Shown here piece after piece: positions 32,142-43,800 of a stretch of DNA of 64,000 nt (positions within the stretch are counted from its first letter, which is position 1; every line of letters begins with the position of its first letter). Both the position numbers and the translations under genes were made by a program. This DNA comes from Dermacentor variabilis (lineage: Eukaryota; Arthropoda; Arachnida; Ixodida; Ixodidae). The notes beneath the pieces are model-generated. The model had not been told where the DNA came from, did no database searches, and worked only from the letters and a program-made list of their open reading frames with translations. The stretch covers positions 31,123,589 to 31,187,588 of the forward strand of contig NW_027460291.1 of the NCBI RefSeq assembly GCF_050947875.1, written 5' to 3'.

Positions 32142-33377
32142 TTATTCTATTGCTTTATGTTTAAGAAAGTTCTCCGAATAGTGAGTGGAGCTAGACACGC
32201 GCTCAAAGTGTTCACCGAGAGCATCAGCCTGGTCTTGCATGGTATCGTCCTGTGTATTTACTAGAGGGAGAGAATGTGTTTGTCGCCCTCTTATCCTATT
32301 AACCCTGTTGCAGACTTTGGCCTCATCTGTATACGAGTTGATACCTGATAAAAACTTCTGCCAACTTTCTCTTCTGGCCTGTCGGCGGGTTCTCCGGCCT
32401 CGGGACTTTACTTTTTTAAAGTTTACAAGATTCTCTGCAGTGGGCGAAGCGCGTAGCAACCCCCACGCTTTGTTCTGATTCCTACGTGCGATCCTACATT
32501 CATCGTTCCACCACGGGACACGCCGTTTGCATGCCGAGCCACTTACTTCACGTATGCATTTAGATGCGGCATCTATTATGAAGGCTGTAAAATACTCCAC
32601 AGCAGCATCAATTCCTAACGAGGACATGTCATCCCATGATATACCAGTTAGGGTTCGGAATTTCTCCCAGTCAGCTGTGTCAATCTTCCACCTAGGAGCC
32701 TGTAGTGGATATTCGTTTTCTTTAAGTGTTCTTAATAGTATGGGGAAGTGGTCGCTTCCGTAAGGATTGTTTGTACCTTCCCATTCGAGTTCAAGCAGTA
32801 TAGACGGGGAAACTATGCTGAGATCAATTGAAGAAAAGGTTTTGTTTGCAAGACAGTAATATGTGGGTTCCTTCTTATTCAGAAGGCACGCACCAGAAGA
32901 AAAAAGGAACTGTTCAACAAGGCGACCTCGCGCATCTATACGAGAGTCGTCCCACAGGGAGCTGTGCGCATTGAAATCGCCAGGGACAACATAAGGTTCT
33001 GGCAATTGATCTATATAGGACTGAAAATCATGTTTGTTTAATTTGTAATGTGGGGGTATGTAAAGCGAGCTAATGGTGATGAGTTTGTTTAGGAGAACAG
33101 CTTGTACCACCACTGCTTCAAGAGGCGTTTGTAGCTGTAAAAGTTGACACGCAATGCTTTTGTAGATAACAATGACTACACCGCCCGATGATGCGACAGC
33201 ATCATCGCGATCTTTGGGAAAAGTTATATACTGTCGGAGAAAGTTTGTGTGTTTTGATTTTAGATGTGTTTCCTGTAAACACAACACTTTTGGATTGTGT
33301 TTGTGGATGAGTTCTTGTACGTCATCAAGGTTTCCAAGAAGACCTCTGACGTTCCAATGAATAATTTGTGTATCCAT
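32142..33377 (-). pseudogene. LINE ORF2, APE-type endonuclease (motifs intact)
   Basis: The frame opens with ATG at 33377 (MDTQIIHWNVRGLLGN) and contains all endonuclease motifs: Asn in HWNVRG, Glu in LCLQETHLK, Asp/Asn in VPGDFNAHSSLWDD, SSIDLSIVS and NPYGSDHFPILL. It runs 411 codons to a TAA at 32142-32144, after which the same frame continues to RT (LKPLNRKCIP). One nonsense change thus separates a complete endonuclease from RT. Confidence 0.9.
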
Positions 33378-33423
33378 ATTTAAAGTAAATTGGTGCTGTG
33401 TGTACGGAAACGGAAGTGATGCC

Positions 33424-34718
33424 TTAGTTTACAGAGCTCTTTCCAGGCCCTGTAACGGGGATGTGAGCATTTTTGGAGTGTTCGAGGGAACCTCGCCGCC
33501 CCTTAAGCGCTTGGTGCGCCTTGAGGATAGGTGTAGTGTCCATTGCCTCTTGTAAGGCGCCGGACACGTGCTCTTGCGAGCGAGAAGTTACCAGAGAGCG
33601 TCCCGCCTCGGAGGGCAAGACCCCTGCGCCCACCAGCCCGGAGGTCGATGGGGCTCCCTGAGGGATTTGGCTGCGCCGGCTGCTGCCAGCGCTGGAAAGG
33701 GCCGGGGAGGTTGGGGCAGCCTCGGCTGCGCCCACCTTCGGGGTCGATGGTCCCTCATTCTGGGTTGACGGAGCAGTGCTAGCTGCAACCGCCGCGGGGG
33801 CAGATGGCGTAGCTGCCGACTCACTGCTTGTGGGTCGGACAGCCGCCGGAGGCCGTTGTGTCGCTGCCCCCTGACGCGTCACATTGGCAAAACTTTTCTT
33901 GGGCAGGTATGAAACCCGCGCTGCGTGCCTCCTTGAAACTTATGTTTTCCTTGACTTTGATTGTCACAATTTCTTTTTCTCTTTTCCCAGACGGGCACGA
34001 CCGCGAGTATGCGGCATGCTCGCCATCACAGTTGACACAATGTGGAGTGTTCTGGCACGTTTCGGAGGAATGTTCATTGTCACTGCACTTGGTACAAGTC
34101 AGCCGGCCTCGACAGTTCTGTGAACTGTGGCCGAAACGTTGGCACTTAAAGCATCTGAGAGGATTGGGCACGTATGCCCGAACACGAAGTTTGATATAAC
34201 CGGCCTCGATGGACTCGGGAAGGACACTTGAGCCGAAGGTGAGTATCAGGTTTTTCGTCTTGATCTCTTTACCGTCTTGCCTCATCTTAATTCGTTTAAC
34301 ATTGATAACATTCTGGTCACTGAAGCCCTCCAAGAGTTCAGCCTCAGTGAGCTCCATCAAGTCATCGTCGGAGACAACACCACGGGTGGTGTTCATCGTG
34401 CGGTGCGGGGTTATAATTACTTGGGTTTCCCCAAATGACACTAGTTTTGACAATTTTTCATTGTTTCTGATCGCGGAGCTCCAAGAGGAGATCACCGCTT
34501 GCCATCCTTGACGCCTTATAACCTGGACCAAAGACTTCAGTCAATGACTCGGAAACAAGGAAGGGCGAGATTGTTCGTACTGGTTTATCTGGTTTTGCAG
34601 AATGAATGACATGGAAACGCAGGAAGGATTCTTTTTGCCGGCCAAAAGACTGGAAAACTTCATCGGTGCGCCCTCTTTTCTGCGGGTGATCAGGCGGTTG
34701 AGGGAAGGAATTATCCAT
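33424..34718 (-). pseudogene. LINE ORF1, zinc-knuckle protein, two frameshifts
   Basis: Likely start is MDNSFPQPPDHPQKRGRTDE at 34718. A first frame change lies near 34455. The middle part (34531-33821) ends with three knuckles: CFKCQRFGHSSQNC, CTKCSDNEHSSETC and CVNCDGEHAAYSRSC. After a second frame change near 33890 a Pro/Ala/Ser-rich tail runs to a stop at 33424. The protein binds LINE RNA, like retroviral nucleocapsid. It ends 47 bp before the ORF2 start codon. Confidence 0.85.
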
Positions 34719-35241
34719 AGAGGAATGTGTAGTTTCCGGCAATAATGCCAGCCACCCACATTGGAGCCCTACAAGGGGACGCTACAGGAACTGTAAAAAC
34801 AGGTCCTGCAAACGCCAGCTGTACGTAATTACTATAACCGACTATGAGCTAACCTAGGTTGGCTATTCACACAAGGTTAACCCTTGCTGCCTGGAAAAAT
34901 AGGAAGTAGGCGGAAGCTAGGAGAGGACAGGAAAGGTGAAAAGTCAGAGAAAGACGAAGGCTGGAGGGAGAGAGAGACAGGAAAAGGCAACTACCGATTT
35001 CCCCCGGGTGGGTCAGTCCGGGGGTGCCGTCTATGGGAAGCAGAGGCCAAAGGGGTGTGTTGCCTCCGCCGGGGGGCCTTAAAGGTACAAACACCCAGCA
35101 TCAGCTCAACCGCCAGGATCCCCCTTTCCCCAGACACGGCTAAGCCACGCACGGCTACACGCGGGAGAGTCCAACTCTCGTGTTCTCGGGTACGTGGTGT
35201 CGCAACACACCAAACGCCTGCTGACGCAGACGCCCCTGCGG
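34719..35241 (-). other. 5' untranslated region of the I-type LINE
   Basis: Non-coding stretch between the 5' end of the element and the likely ORF1 start. In I-type LINEs this region holds an internal polymerase II promoter. No TATA box was found, and no specific element could be pinned down. Confidence 0.55.
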
Positions 35242-35460
35242 GACGACGACGGCATGGCGAATGTCGAATGACAAAGCTGGAATGACGGCGATGCAACGAC
35301 CACGACGGCCTCACTACGACGAGCCCATACCGAGTGGTCCAAGCTATTTGACAACAGGGACCGGGGTAGAAGGCTCGACGACGACGCCGACGGCACAACG
35401 AGAGTAAGGTATCGTGAAGGTGGAATAACTACCATAAAACGACGGCATCGCTACCAGGGG
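35242..35460. repeat. 14-bp array, segment 4 (continuation after the LINE)
   Basis: Begins with the second copy of the 16-bp target duplication and continues the 123-bp unit (GCGAATGTCGAATGACAAAG, GACCACGACGGCC at 35298). From about 35325 it resembles the 28590-28690 part of the array (AGTGGTCCAAGCTATTTGAC versus AGTGGCAAAAGCTATTAGAC). Confidence 0.8.
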
Positions 35461-35522
35461 CACATACCTATTAACCCAAGCAGGTAGACAACTTGGGCCA
35501 CTGGCCGGGTCGGTGTAAGAGG

Positions 35523-35648
<126 letters not shown>

Positions 35649-36329
35649 GCTACAAACGAATGAATTATGCAAAGAATGCTATTCGCGTTAAAAGCTGACG
35701 CTCCTAGTCTGATGTCAGCTTATGCGTGGGATTCGTAGTTATTTATTGATACGAAAGTATGAATAGGCCCATGGAGCGAAACAGCGAGCGTCTGTTGTCT
35801 GGAGAAGCAAAAAACAGCACCTGTATTCCCATTGGCTGCGACGCCACATCACGAGCGCGCCTCGACGCAGCAGAGCGGGCGAAGGGGAACACCTGCTGCT
35901 GTAGCGCACCTGGTGTTGCGTGAGGAGAGAGGGCCGCGACGCCAAATCCCCCTCGCTCTCGGAAGCCAGTGCTATCCGCGCGTTCCTTGTCCGCACATGC
36001 TCTCGCCTGCGTTCTGAGCCTAGGTAAAAGGCCAAATAAAAACGCGCCAAGCATCCCCATTAGATTCTATGGCAGTCGGGCAAGGTAGCATGACGTCACG
36101 AATTGAAGTGCACCGGCCTTGTGCTATCAAGGAGGCGTTGGCCAATCGAAGGACCGCTCAGTGGCGTTCAATCGCACCTTAATGCTTTCGCATTCCCAAC
36201 TCGTAAGAAGTGCTTAGGTGTCCTCGGATTTATTTCGACAATGCAATGTTTACTTAGGCGCGCATCACCAACCCTGGCAACCCACTCAGCTTCTACAATC
36301 AGATGGGTCAGACATATCAACTCCAACCT
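35649..36329. other. no gene seen
   Basis: Mixed-composition spacer without recognisable motifs. Confidence 0.5.
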
Positions 36330-39060
36330 CATCATCATCATCATCATCAGCCTGGTTACGCCCACTGCAGGGCAAAGGCCTCTCCCATACTTCTCCAACA
36401 ACCCCGGTCATGTACTAATTGTGGCCATGCCATGCCTGCAAACTTCTTAATCTCATCCGCCCACCTAACTTTCTGCCGCCCCCTGCTACGCTTCCTTTCC
36501 CTTGGGATCCAGTCCTTAACCCTTAATTACATTCTTATCCCTTAACGTTACACCTATCATTCTTCTTTCCATAGCTCGTTGCGTCGTCCTCAATTTGAGT
36601 AGAACCCTTTACGTAACCCTCCAGGTTTCTGCCCCGCAGGCGAGTACTGGTAAGACACAGCTGTTATACAGTTTTCTCTTGAGGGATAGTGGCAGCCTGC
36701 TGTTCATGATCTCAGAATGCCTGCCAAATACCCCAGCCCCCATTCTTATTTTTCTGATTATTTCAGTCTCATGATCCGGATCCGCCGTCACTACCGGCCC
36801 TAAGTAGATGTATTCCCTTACGACTTCCAGTGCCACGCTGCCTATTGTAAATTGCTGTTCTCTTCCGAGACTGTTAAGCATTACTTTAGTTTTCTGCAGA
36901 TTAATTTTTAGACCCACTCTTCTGCTTTGCCTCTCCAGTTCAGTGAGCATGCATTGCAATTGGTCCCCTGAGTTACTAAGCAAGGCAATATCATCAGCGA
37001 ATCGCAAGTTACTAAGGTATTCTCCATTAATTTTTATCCGCAATTCTTCCCAATCCAGGTCTCTGAATACCTCCTGTAAACACGCTGTGAATAGCATTGG
37101 AGATATCGTATCTCCCTGCCTGACGCCTTTCTTTATTGTGACTTTGTTGCTTGCTTTATGGAGGACTACGGTGGCTGTGGAGCCGCTATAGATATCTTTC
37201 AGTATTTTTACATACGGCTCGTCTACACCCTGATTCCGTAATGCCTCTATGACTGCTGAGGTTTCGACAGAATCAAACGCTGTCTCGTAATCAATGAAAG
37301 CTATATATAAGGGTTGGTTATATTCCGCACATTTCTCTATCACCTGATTGATAGTGTGAATATGATCTATTGTTGAGTAGCCTTTACGGAATCCTGCCTG
37401 GTCCTTTGCTTGACAGAAGTCTAAGGTGTTCCTGATTCTATTTGCGATTACCTTAGTAAATAGTTTGTAGGCAACGGACAGTAAGCTGATCGGTCTATAA
37501 TTTTTCAAGTCTTTGGCGTCCCCTTTCTTATGGATTAGGATTATGTTAGCGTTCTTCCAAGATTCCGTTACGCTCGAGGTCATGAGGCATTGCGTATACA
37601 GGGTGGCCAGTTTCTCTAGAACAATCTGTCCACCATCCTTCAACAAATCTGTTGTTACCTGATCCTCCCCAGCTGCCTTCCCCCTTTGCATATCTCCCAA
37701 GGCTTTCTTTACTTCTTCCGGCGTTACCTTTGGGATTTCGAATTCCTCTGGGCTAATTTCTCTTCCGTTATCGTCGAGGGTGCCACTGGTACTGTATAAA
37801 TCTCTATAGAACTCCTCAGCCACTTGAACAATCTCATCCATATTAGTAATGATATTGCCGGCTTTGTCTCTTAACGCATACATCTGATTCTTGCCAATTC
37901 CTAGTTTCTTCTTCACCGTTTTTAGGCTTCCTCCGTTCCTGAGAGCATGTTCAATTCTATCCATATTATACTTCCTCATGTCAGCTGTCTTACGCTTGTT
38001 GATTACCTTCGAAAGTTCTGCCAGTTCTATTCTAGCTGTAGGGTTAGATGCTTTCATACATTGGCGTTTCTTGATCAGATCTTTCGTCTCCTGCGATAGT
38101 TTGCTGGTATCCTGCCTAACGGAATTACCACCGACTTCCATTGCACACTCCTTAATGATGCCCACAAGATTGTCGTTCATTGCTTCAACACTAAGGTCCT
38201 CTTCCGGAGTTAAAGCCGTATACCTGTTCTGTAGCTTGATCTGGAATTCCTCTATTTTCCCTCTTACCGCTAACTCATTAATCGGCTTCTTATGTACCAG
38301 TTTCTTCCGTTCCCTCCTCAGGTCTAGGCTAATTGGAGTTCTTACCATCCTGTGGTCACTGCAGCGCACCTTGCCGAGCACGTCCACATCTTTTATGATG
38401 CCAGGGTTAGCGCAGAGTATGAAGTCTATTTCATTTCTAGTCTCGCCGTTCGGGCTCCTCCAGGTCCACTTTCGGCTGTCCCGCTTGCGGAAGAAAGTAT
38501 TCATTATCCTCATATTATTCTGTTCCGCAAACTCTACTAATAACTCTCCCCTGCTATCCCTAGTGCCTATGCCATATTCCCCCACTGCCTTGTCTCCAGC
38601 CTGCTTCTTGCCTACCTTGGCATTAAAGTCGCCCATTAGTATAGTGTATTTAGTTTTCACTCTACCCATCGCCGATTCCACGTCTTCGTAGAAGCTTTCG
38701 ACTTCCTGGTCATCATGACTGGATGTAGGGGCGTAGACCTGTACAATCTTCATTTTGTGCCTCTTATTAAGTTTCACAACAAGACCTGCCACCCTCTCGT
38801 TAATGCTATAGAATTCCTGTATGTTACCAGCTATATTCTTATTAATCAGGAATCCGACTCCTAGTTCTCTTCTCTCCGCTAAGCCCCGGTAGCACAGGAC
38901 GTGCCCGCTTTTTAGCACTGTATAGGCTTCTTTCGGCCTCCTAACTTCACTCAGCCCTATTATATCCTATTTACTGCCCTCTAATTCCTCCAATAGCACT
39001 GCTAGGCTCGCCTCACTAGATAACGTTCTAGCGTTAAACGTTGCCAGGTTCATATTCCAA
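36330..39060 (-). mobile_element. RTE-clade LINE, nearly complete ORF2
   Basis: The minus strand carries one long ORF with endonuclease and RT, a short 3' region and an ATG-repeat tail at 36330-36350. There is no RNase H and no ORF1 is needed, as in RTE. Relative to the 3' fragment at 8537-8925 it lacks about 125 bp near 36530, which removes part of the ORF2 C-terminus. The 5' end lies near 39060. Confidence 0.9.
36609..39053 (-). pseudogene. RTE endonuclease-reverse transcriptase with one early stop
   Basis: The natural start is ATG at 39051-39053 (MNLATFNARTLSSEASLAVL). A single TAG at 38967-38969 (codon 29) precedes DIIGLSEVRRPKEAYT, after which 780 codons are open. Endonuclease motifs: FNART, GLSEVRR (Glu), LMGDFNAKVG (Asp/Asn), ETRNEIDFIL and RCSDHRMVR. 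RT motifs: NYRPISLLSVAYKLF, YIAFIDYETAFDSVE (motif A), GVRQGDTISPMLFTAC and NLRFADDIALLS (motif C intact). The frame ends at AETWRVT and TAA, earlier than the usual C-terminus. All catalytic residues remain, which indicates a young copy. Confidence 0.92.
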
Positions 39061-40165
39061 TGGCGGCCTTTTTCTGCCTAGAATGATATTTTAAGCAGAG
39101 ACGGCAGCTGGGTTTCAGGCAATGAAGGGACAAAAAAAGAAAAACATTTGGTGTAGTTTTCTTCGCCTTGTTACTGTACTCACGTAGGCTATCAATCCCA
39201 CCTCTGCCTGTGTGGCCGATGTCTTCCGCAACTTAATGAGAAATGTCTGAAATTGCCTGAGATCTAAATGTGGAACCACCCTGTTTAGAAGATACTATAA
39301 TTCCAGGCAAAAATGGGTACGAGTTTATATGTCTGACTTGTCTGATTATAGAAGCTCAGTGGACTGCCAGGGTCGGTGATGTGGTGTCGTATTAAACCAC
39401 ATTTAGTAAACCACATCGTCGAATAAATAACTACAATTCCGGCGCGTGAGCTTAGCGTGAACATGTTCGTTTGTTGTTTTTGTTGTCGTATAAGTGTTCA
39501 CACTTATACACATGTTATGTGACGGCTCGGTTCCAATAAATAGATTGTTGTTGGAAGTTAGTGCCGTGTCTGTGTGTTGTGCTCGTCTCACGTCCTAGTC
39601 TCCTTTGCGATACACTAGTGTTTCAAGATTGCACACTTAAATGCGCGCATTGCGACAACATATAACTGACACCATTTATATGCCGTTCTTATACGAGCTA
39701 AATTTCAACGGCATGTCATGAGAAGCCCGCTCACTTTTGACATAAGGCCCTGAGAATGAGGTAGCTGAAGCAACAGAAATCGGCGTATCCCACGAAAAAG
39801 CCCTGTATACAAACTCAGAGCAATGTCGTAATATTGATGATTTTTCTGCTGCAAAGGGCGTGGCGACAAAAAAGAAAGTTCGGCAGCATGTTAAACTCCC
39901 GTAACGCATGAAAGCGAAAACTATTCCCGATGATGATATTTTTTGCACCACTGGACTAGACATCGCTCTTTTCGAGTATGAGCCATTGCAACGAGCCCCT
40001 TAGGGCTTTCGCCTTAATAAATATTGCGATAAGTGTCCCCACTCAATGGATCGTTCACGCATTGAAATGTGCGGAGTGGTAGTAGTCATCTGTTAGTCGT
40101 TCCCATATTGGAATTGGCGAAAGCTCCCGGCGTCGCTCACAATAACATGACGGCGAGATTTTTCT
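39061..40165. other. no gene seen
   Basis: About 1.1 kb of apparently unique AT-rich sequence. No motif or repeat recognised. Confidence 0.45.
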
Positions 40166-40534
40166 TTGGCACTCATAGTCGTGTCAGGGGATTCACATAA
40201 ATGCTCCAACGTATTGTTGCGTATCTGGCCGACCGTAGGCTGCGGATATCAGGGGTGTGAAAACCGATACAACTTGAAATGTATAAAAAAAACTGATTCA
40301 AACTTGGAGCATTGCCGTTTTTATTCGTGTGGTGCAGCAAGCTCCTGCGCCCAAGAGAAGTGCCTGAAAAACGCTGTGGTATTGAGTAAAACCAAGTTTA
40401 GGGGGACCTTTAATGTCGACTTAGCAGAATGGCTGAAAAGAAAACGTACACTGTTAAAATTTCTTTGTGAAAAGAGAAAAAGCACGTTAATTTTTTTTAC
40501 TTATTTTTTCTGTTCTCTTCTGTTTTTTGGTTAG
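40166..40534 (+). other. Cys-rich reading frame, possible exon
   Basis: The frame contains CGYQGCENRYNLKC, EHCRFYSC, CAQEKC: seven Cys in 45 residues spaced 4, 7, 10, 4, 5, 4, then a Lys/Arg-rich tail. Secreted tick proteins are often small and Cys-rich, but no family was recognised and no signal peptide precedes the Cys region in this frame. CCGTAG just upstream of GGCTGCGG could be a splice acceptor. It may equally be chance. Confidence 0.25.
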
Positions 40535-40999
40535 CTTGTTCCTCTGTGATTTCGCCAAAATATTTTCTTTATTGTTTTTCCGTAATTTTACGGGAGAACA
40601 GTTGTTGGATATATTATTCAATAAGGCAAGAACTCTTACTCCACTCATGACTGCTGCATCTTGCGTGTAGTAGGAAAAAGTCAAATGGTGGGACGCGGTG
40701 GCAACAGACGATACATGTACAGACGAGCACGCTACGTGGTATGTATGGGATGGGAGCACTGACGAGACATCTAGTGCCAAGACACCCAGTCCAGCGCGAC
40801 ACATCCAAGTACCCACTCAACGATTTTATATAGCTATGCTCTGAGCTAAATTTTATTCAAAAGCCAAGATGAATTGCATCGTACAAGCAAGATGCTGGTG
40901 AAGCTGCGCAGAAATGTTAATCTAGGATAGTAAAAAGACCAAGAAATCTCATTTCGCTCACAAATTTTTCACTTCACCGCATTGGGACTAATTCTGTTG
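40535..40999. other. no gene seen
   Basis: AT-rich spacer, nothing recognised. Confidence 0.45.
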
Positions 41000-41012
41000 G
41001 ATTAGATAAACT

Positions 41013-41889
41013 TTAATAAAGATCCTGCAGGACGTGTGTCAGCGCGCAGCGGGCGTCTCCCACGCAGGGACCGACAAGGAGTACCTGGCGGTCGCTGCGC
41101 GGGCCTGCTGCCCGGCCCATCGCTGGTCTCGGTGTAGCGGGCTTCGTCGGGTCTTCTCCCCCACTTGTCCGAGGTAGAGTTGGGCGGAGCGTTCCTACGC
41201 TCCCAGAGCACGTGTGCGAGTGTCGCCGTGTCACCGCACGAGGGGCACGCATCGTCGGGGTAGATGTCCGGGTGGATGATGTGTAACGGGGCGGGGTTGG
41301 GATATATGTATGTGTCTGTATCAAGCGTAGCGTTAGTGCCTGCCGCCTGTTTAGTTTGGGGTGCGGGGACGGAAAGAGGCGTCTTCCCAGGTAAGCGTGT
41401 TTAGTGGTATCGTTGTACGTTACTGGGCCGTCCCTGTTCGCCTCCAACTCGTGGAGATGCGGTTGCTCGGGGGTGACGGCGTGGTCGGTAAGCGCGTGCG
41501 CAGCGTCGTGGGCTGACTCGTTGAGGTTGGGCGAGGCGCCCGGGATCCGACCTAGGTGGGCGGGAAGATGACGGTGTGGTGCTTGAGCGCGCTCGGATCA
41601 GTGCCGCGGAGGACGGGTAACGCCTAGTCGGCGATGACTCTTCTCTCGAACACTTTGATGGCCGGTCTCGAGTCGCTGAATATATCGTCTCTCGCTTGTC
41701 GTCGAGCATTTCCAGGGTTATGGCCGCTTGCTCCGCCACCTCGGGGTCGCGTGTGAGTACCGTGGCGGCGTTTAGGGTCCGCTGTGAGACCTCGACCGCG
41801 TCGAAGGCTCGGCTGCCACTGTAGGTGGCTGCGTCCACGAACGCGACGTCGTCCGCTTTCTTGCCTATGCGCTTGAGGAATGCGGTCAC
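41013..41889 (-). pseudogene. LINE RNase H and C-terminal domain remnants
   Basis: RNase H and zinc-finger parts are in several frames. DVAFVDAATYSG (first Asp) and the AATVLTRDPEVAEQAAITL helix lie at 41889-41700. TKHAYLGRRLFPSPHPKLNR, RQALTLRLIQTHTY and a Cys-containing CPSCGDTATL-type finger lie at about 41400-41190. Frameshifts prevent a single product. Confidence 0.65.
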
Positions 41890-42417
41890 CCGGGCTAGGC
41901 GTCTGCTTCGATTGTGTTCGGGATGTACGTTTCGCGGAATGGGTGCGATCGTGATCAGGTCGCGGAGCTCTCGGGGAACCGGCGTAAACCCCTATGGATC
42001 CTGGGTGTTCGGTGGGAAGTAGCCGAGCTCGCGCAAGATGTGACGGGGGCCCGTCTTGGTCCGCCCGTCAGTCCTATCATCTGCGCTCTCTCCTGAGCCT
42101 CAGCGATCTCTTCGAGTGCATTGTGCCCTCCGAGCTCGAGGAGTCGATACGTCGGCGTGGTGATCAGGAGCCCGAAGGCCCGCTTCACTACCTTTCGGAT
42201 GAGTCTATAGAGCTTGTCACGCTTCGATTGTTTCCACTTGTGCATTGCTGCGACGTAGGTAAAGTGACTAGGACAAACGCGTGTACGAGACGCAGCAGAT
42301 TGTCTTCTTTGAGGCCGTGGTGACGGTTGGCCACTCTGCGTACGAGTCGTATTGCGTCGTCCGTCTTTGTCGTCAGCTTGTGGACCGTTTGGATATTTGA
42401 TCCGCCCACCTCGATTA

Positions 42418-43250
42418 TCATTCCCAGTACTCGGATGGAGTCGACCCTAGGGATTGGGCGACCGTCTTTGGTGCGGACGGTGATGTTGCGCTCGGTCGGG
42501 GGTTTCCACCCATTAGGCCTTTTGCCTTGTCGTTTGGAGAGTACAACAGCAGCTCCGATTTGGCGGAGGAGCACTTAAGGCCCGTATGGTCGAGGTAGGA
42601 CTCGGCGGTTTCGACTGCCTCCTGCAGAGCGGATTCGATAAAGCCGTCCGACCCCGCGGAGCACCAGATGGTGATGTCGTCCGCGTATACCGTATGGTTG
42701 AGGCCTTGTATCTTCAGAGGCGTTCGGAGAGCCCGATCATCGCCAGGTTGAACAGCGTCGGCGAGAGGACGGAGCCCTGGGTGGTGCCACGCTGTCCGAG
42801 CTCGACTTCCTCCGACGTGAGGTCTCCTGCAAGGATCATGGCCTTGCAACGGTTTAGGAAGGAGTGGACGAACTCGTAGAACCGGCGCCCGAGCCATAAT
42901 TCCGCGATCGCCTTAAGTATTGTCGAGTGCTCAATGTTATCGAACACCTTCTCCAGGTCGAGACCGAGTATCGTGTGGGTGTCCCAAGTGGTCCCGGCGC
43001 CTATGATCCGGTGTTTCAGGAGAAGCATCGTATCCTGCGTCGAAAACCCGGATAGGAAGCCGATGATGTGGTGTGTGAAACAGTCTTGGTCTTCGAGATA
43101 GCGGCCGACTCTGTTGAGCACGACATGCTCGGCCACCTTACCCACGCACTACGTGAGCGAGATGGGGCGAAGGTTGTCGATGCCAGCCGCCTTGCCCGGT
43201 TTTGAAATGAGGATCGTGTGGGCGAGTTTCCGGGCGTCGGGTACCTCGCC
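42418..43250 (-). pseudogene. LINE reverse transcriptase
   Basis: Blocks spread over two frames: KPGKAAGIDNLRPISLT and CVGKVAEHVVLNRVGRYLED (stop between them at 43149-43151), IIGFLSGFSTQDTMLLL, HTILGLDLEKVFDNIEHS (motif A), GTTQGSVLSPTLFNLAMI. After a frame change near 42720, LNHTVYADDITIWCSAG (motif C intact) and the thumb follow. Upstream at 43443-43796 a frame encodes the pre-RT region (NLLKHLRDDTTNNRTNQRHS). Confidence 0.82.
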
Positions 43251-43800
43251 CCGCCTCCACACCTAGTTGATGGCATCCGTGAGATACACGACCGAGTGGT
43301 CGTCTAAGTTTCGCAGGAGCTTGTTGGTTATGGCGTTGGGCCCCGGGACGGACCGGCCGTTCAGTTCGTGGAGAGCCCGACGGGCCTCTTCGGCTGAAAA
43401 GTCGGCGTCGAGGAGGGTTTTGTCGGTACCGGTGTAATCGGGCTATAGGGTCGGCGGGCCCATGGGTATCGGTAGGTGTTCTTGCACAAGGGTCTTGGCG
43501 ACGTCATCCGGCGAAGCGGTGCCTTTGGCCTGTTGAAGGACTTTGATGAGCGAGTGGCGCTGGTTCGTGCGGTTGTTGGTGGTGTCGTCGCGCAGGTGTT
43601 TGAGGAGATTCCAGGTCTTTCCGTTGCGGACCTGCCTGTCGACCGAGTTACAGACCTCGTCGCACTGCTGTTTGGATAGGGTGATGCAGTGCTCCGTTAT
43701 GTTTATGCAACGTGTTGGCGGAGCCTGTGGTCGAGACGTTGGCTCTTCCATCGGGTCAGTAGAGGGTGTTTTGTTAAAAATTGTGTCTTTGTCCATAAAT

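Larger units (their letters stand above)
29290..35241 (-). mobile_element. full-length I-type LINE, 5.95 kb, inactivated
   Basis: Minus-strand order: 5' untranslated region (35241 to about 34720), ORF1 with three zinc knuckles, ORF2 with endonuclease, RT, RNase H and C-terminal domain, and a 3' region ending in a CCAT-rich tail. GACGACGACGGCATGG flanks both ends (29274-29289 and 35242-35257), a 16-bp target duplication. Removing the element and one duplicate restores the 123-bp phase of the host array exactly, so the boundaries are secure. Several frameshifts and stops are present. Confidence 0.93.
41000..43800 (-). mobile_element. I-like LINE with RNase H, 5'-truncated
   Basis: The minus strand has RT, linker and RNase H/C-terminal domains followed by a short 3' end (TTTATTAAAGTTTATC) at about 41000. 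It begins within the region between endonuclease and RT near 43796. It is related to the LINE at 22.65-24.85 kb by order and C-terminal sequence. Heavily frameshifted. Confidence 0.82.

Noticed and set aside
29274..35257. CRISPR-like repeat-spacer structure in the 14-bp array
   Set aside because: Units are contiguous and degenerate with no conserved repeat separated by unique spacers, and the genome is eukaryotic.
37891..38691. 266-codon plus-strand frame inside the RTE element
   Set aside because: Antisense shadow of the endonuclease-RT frame.
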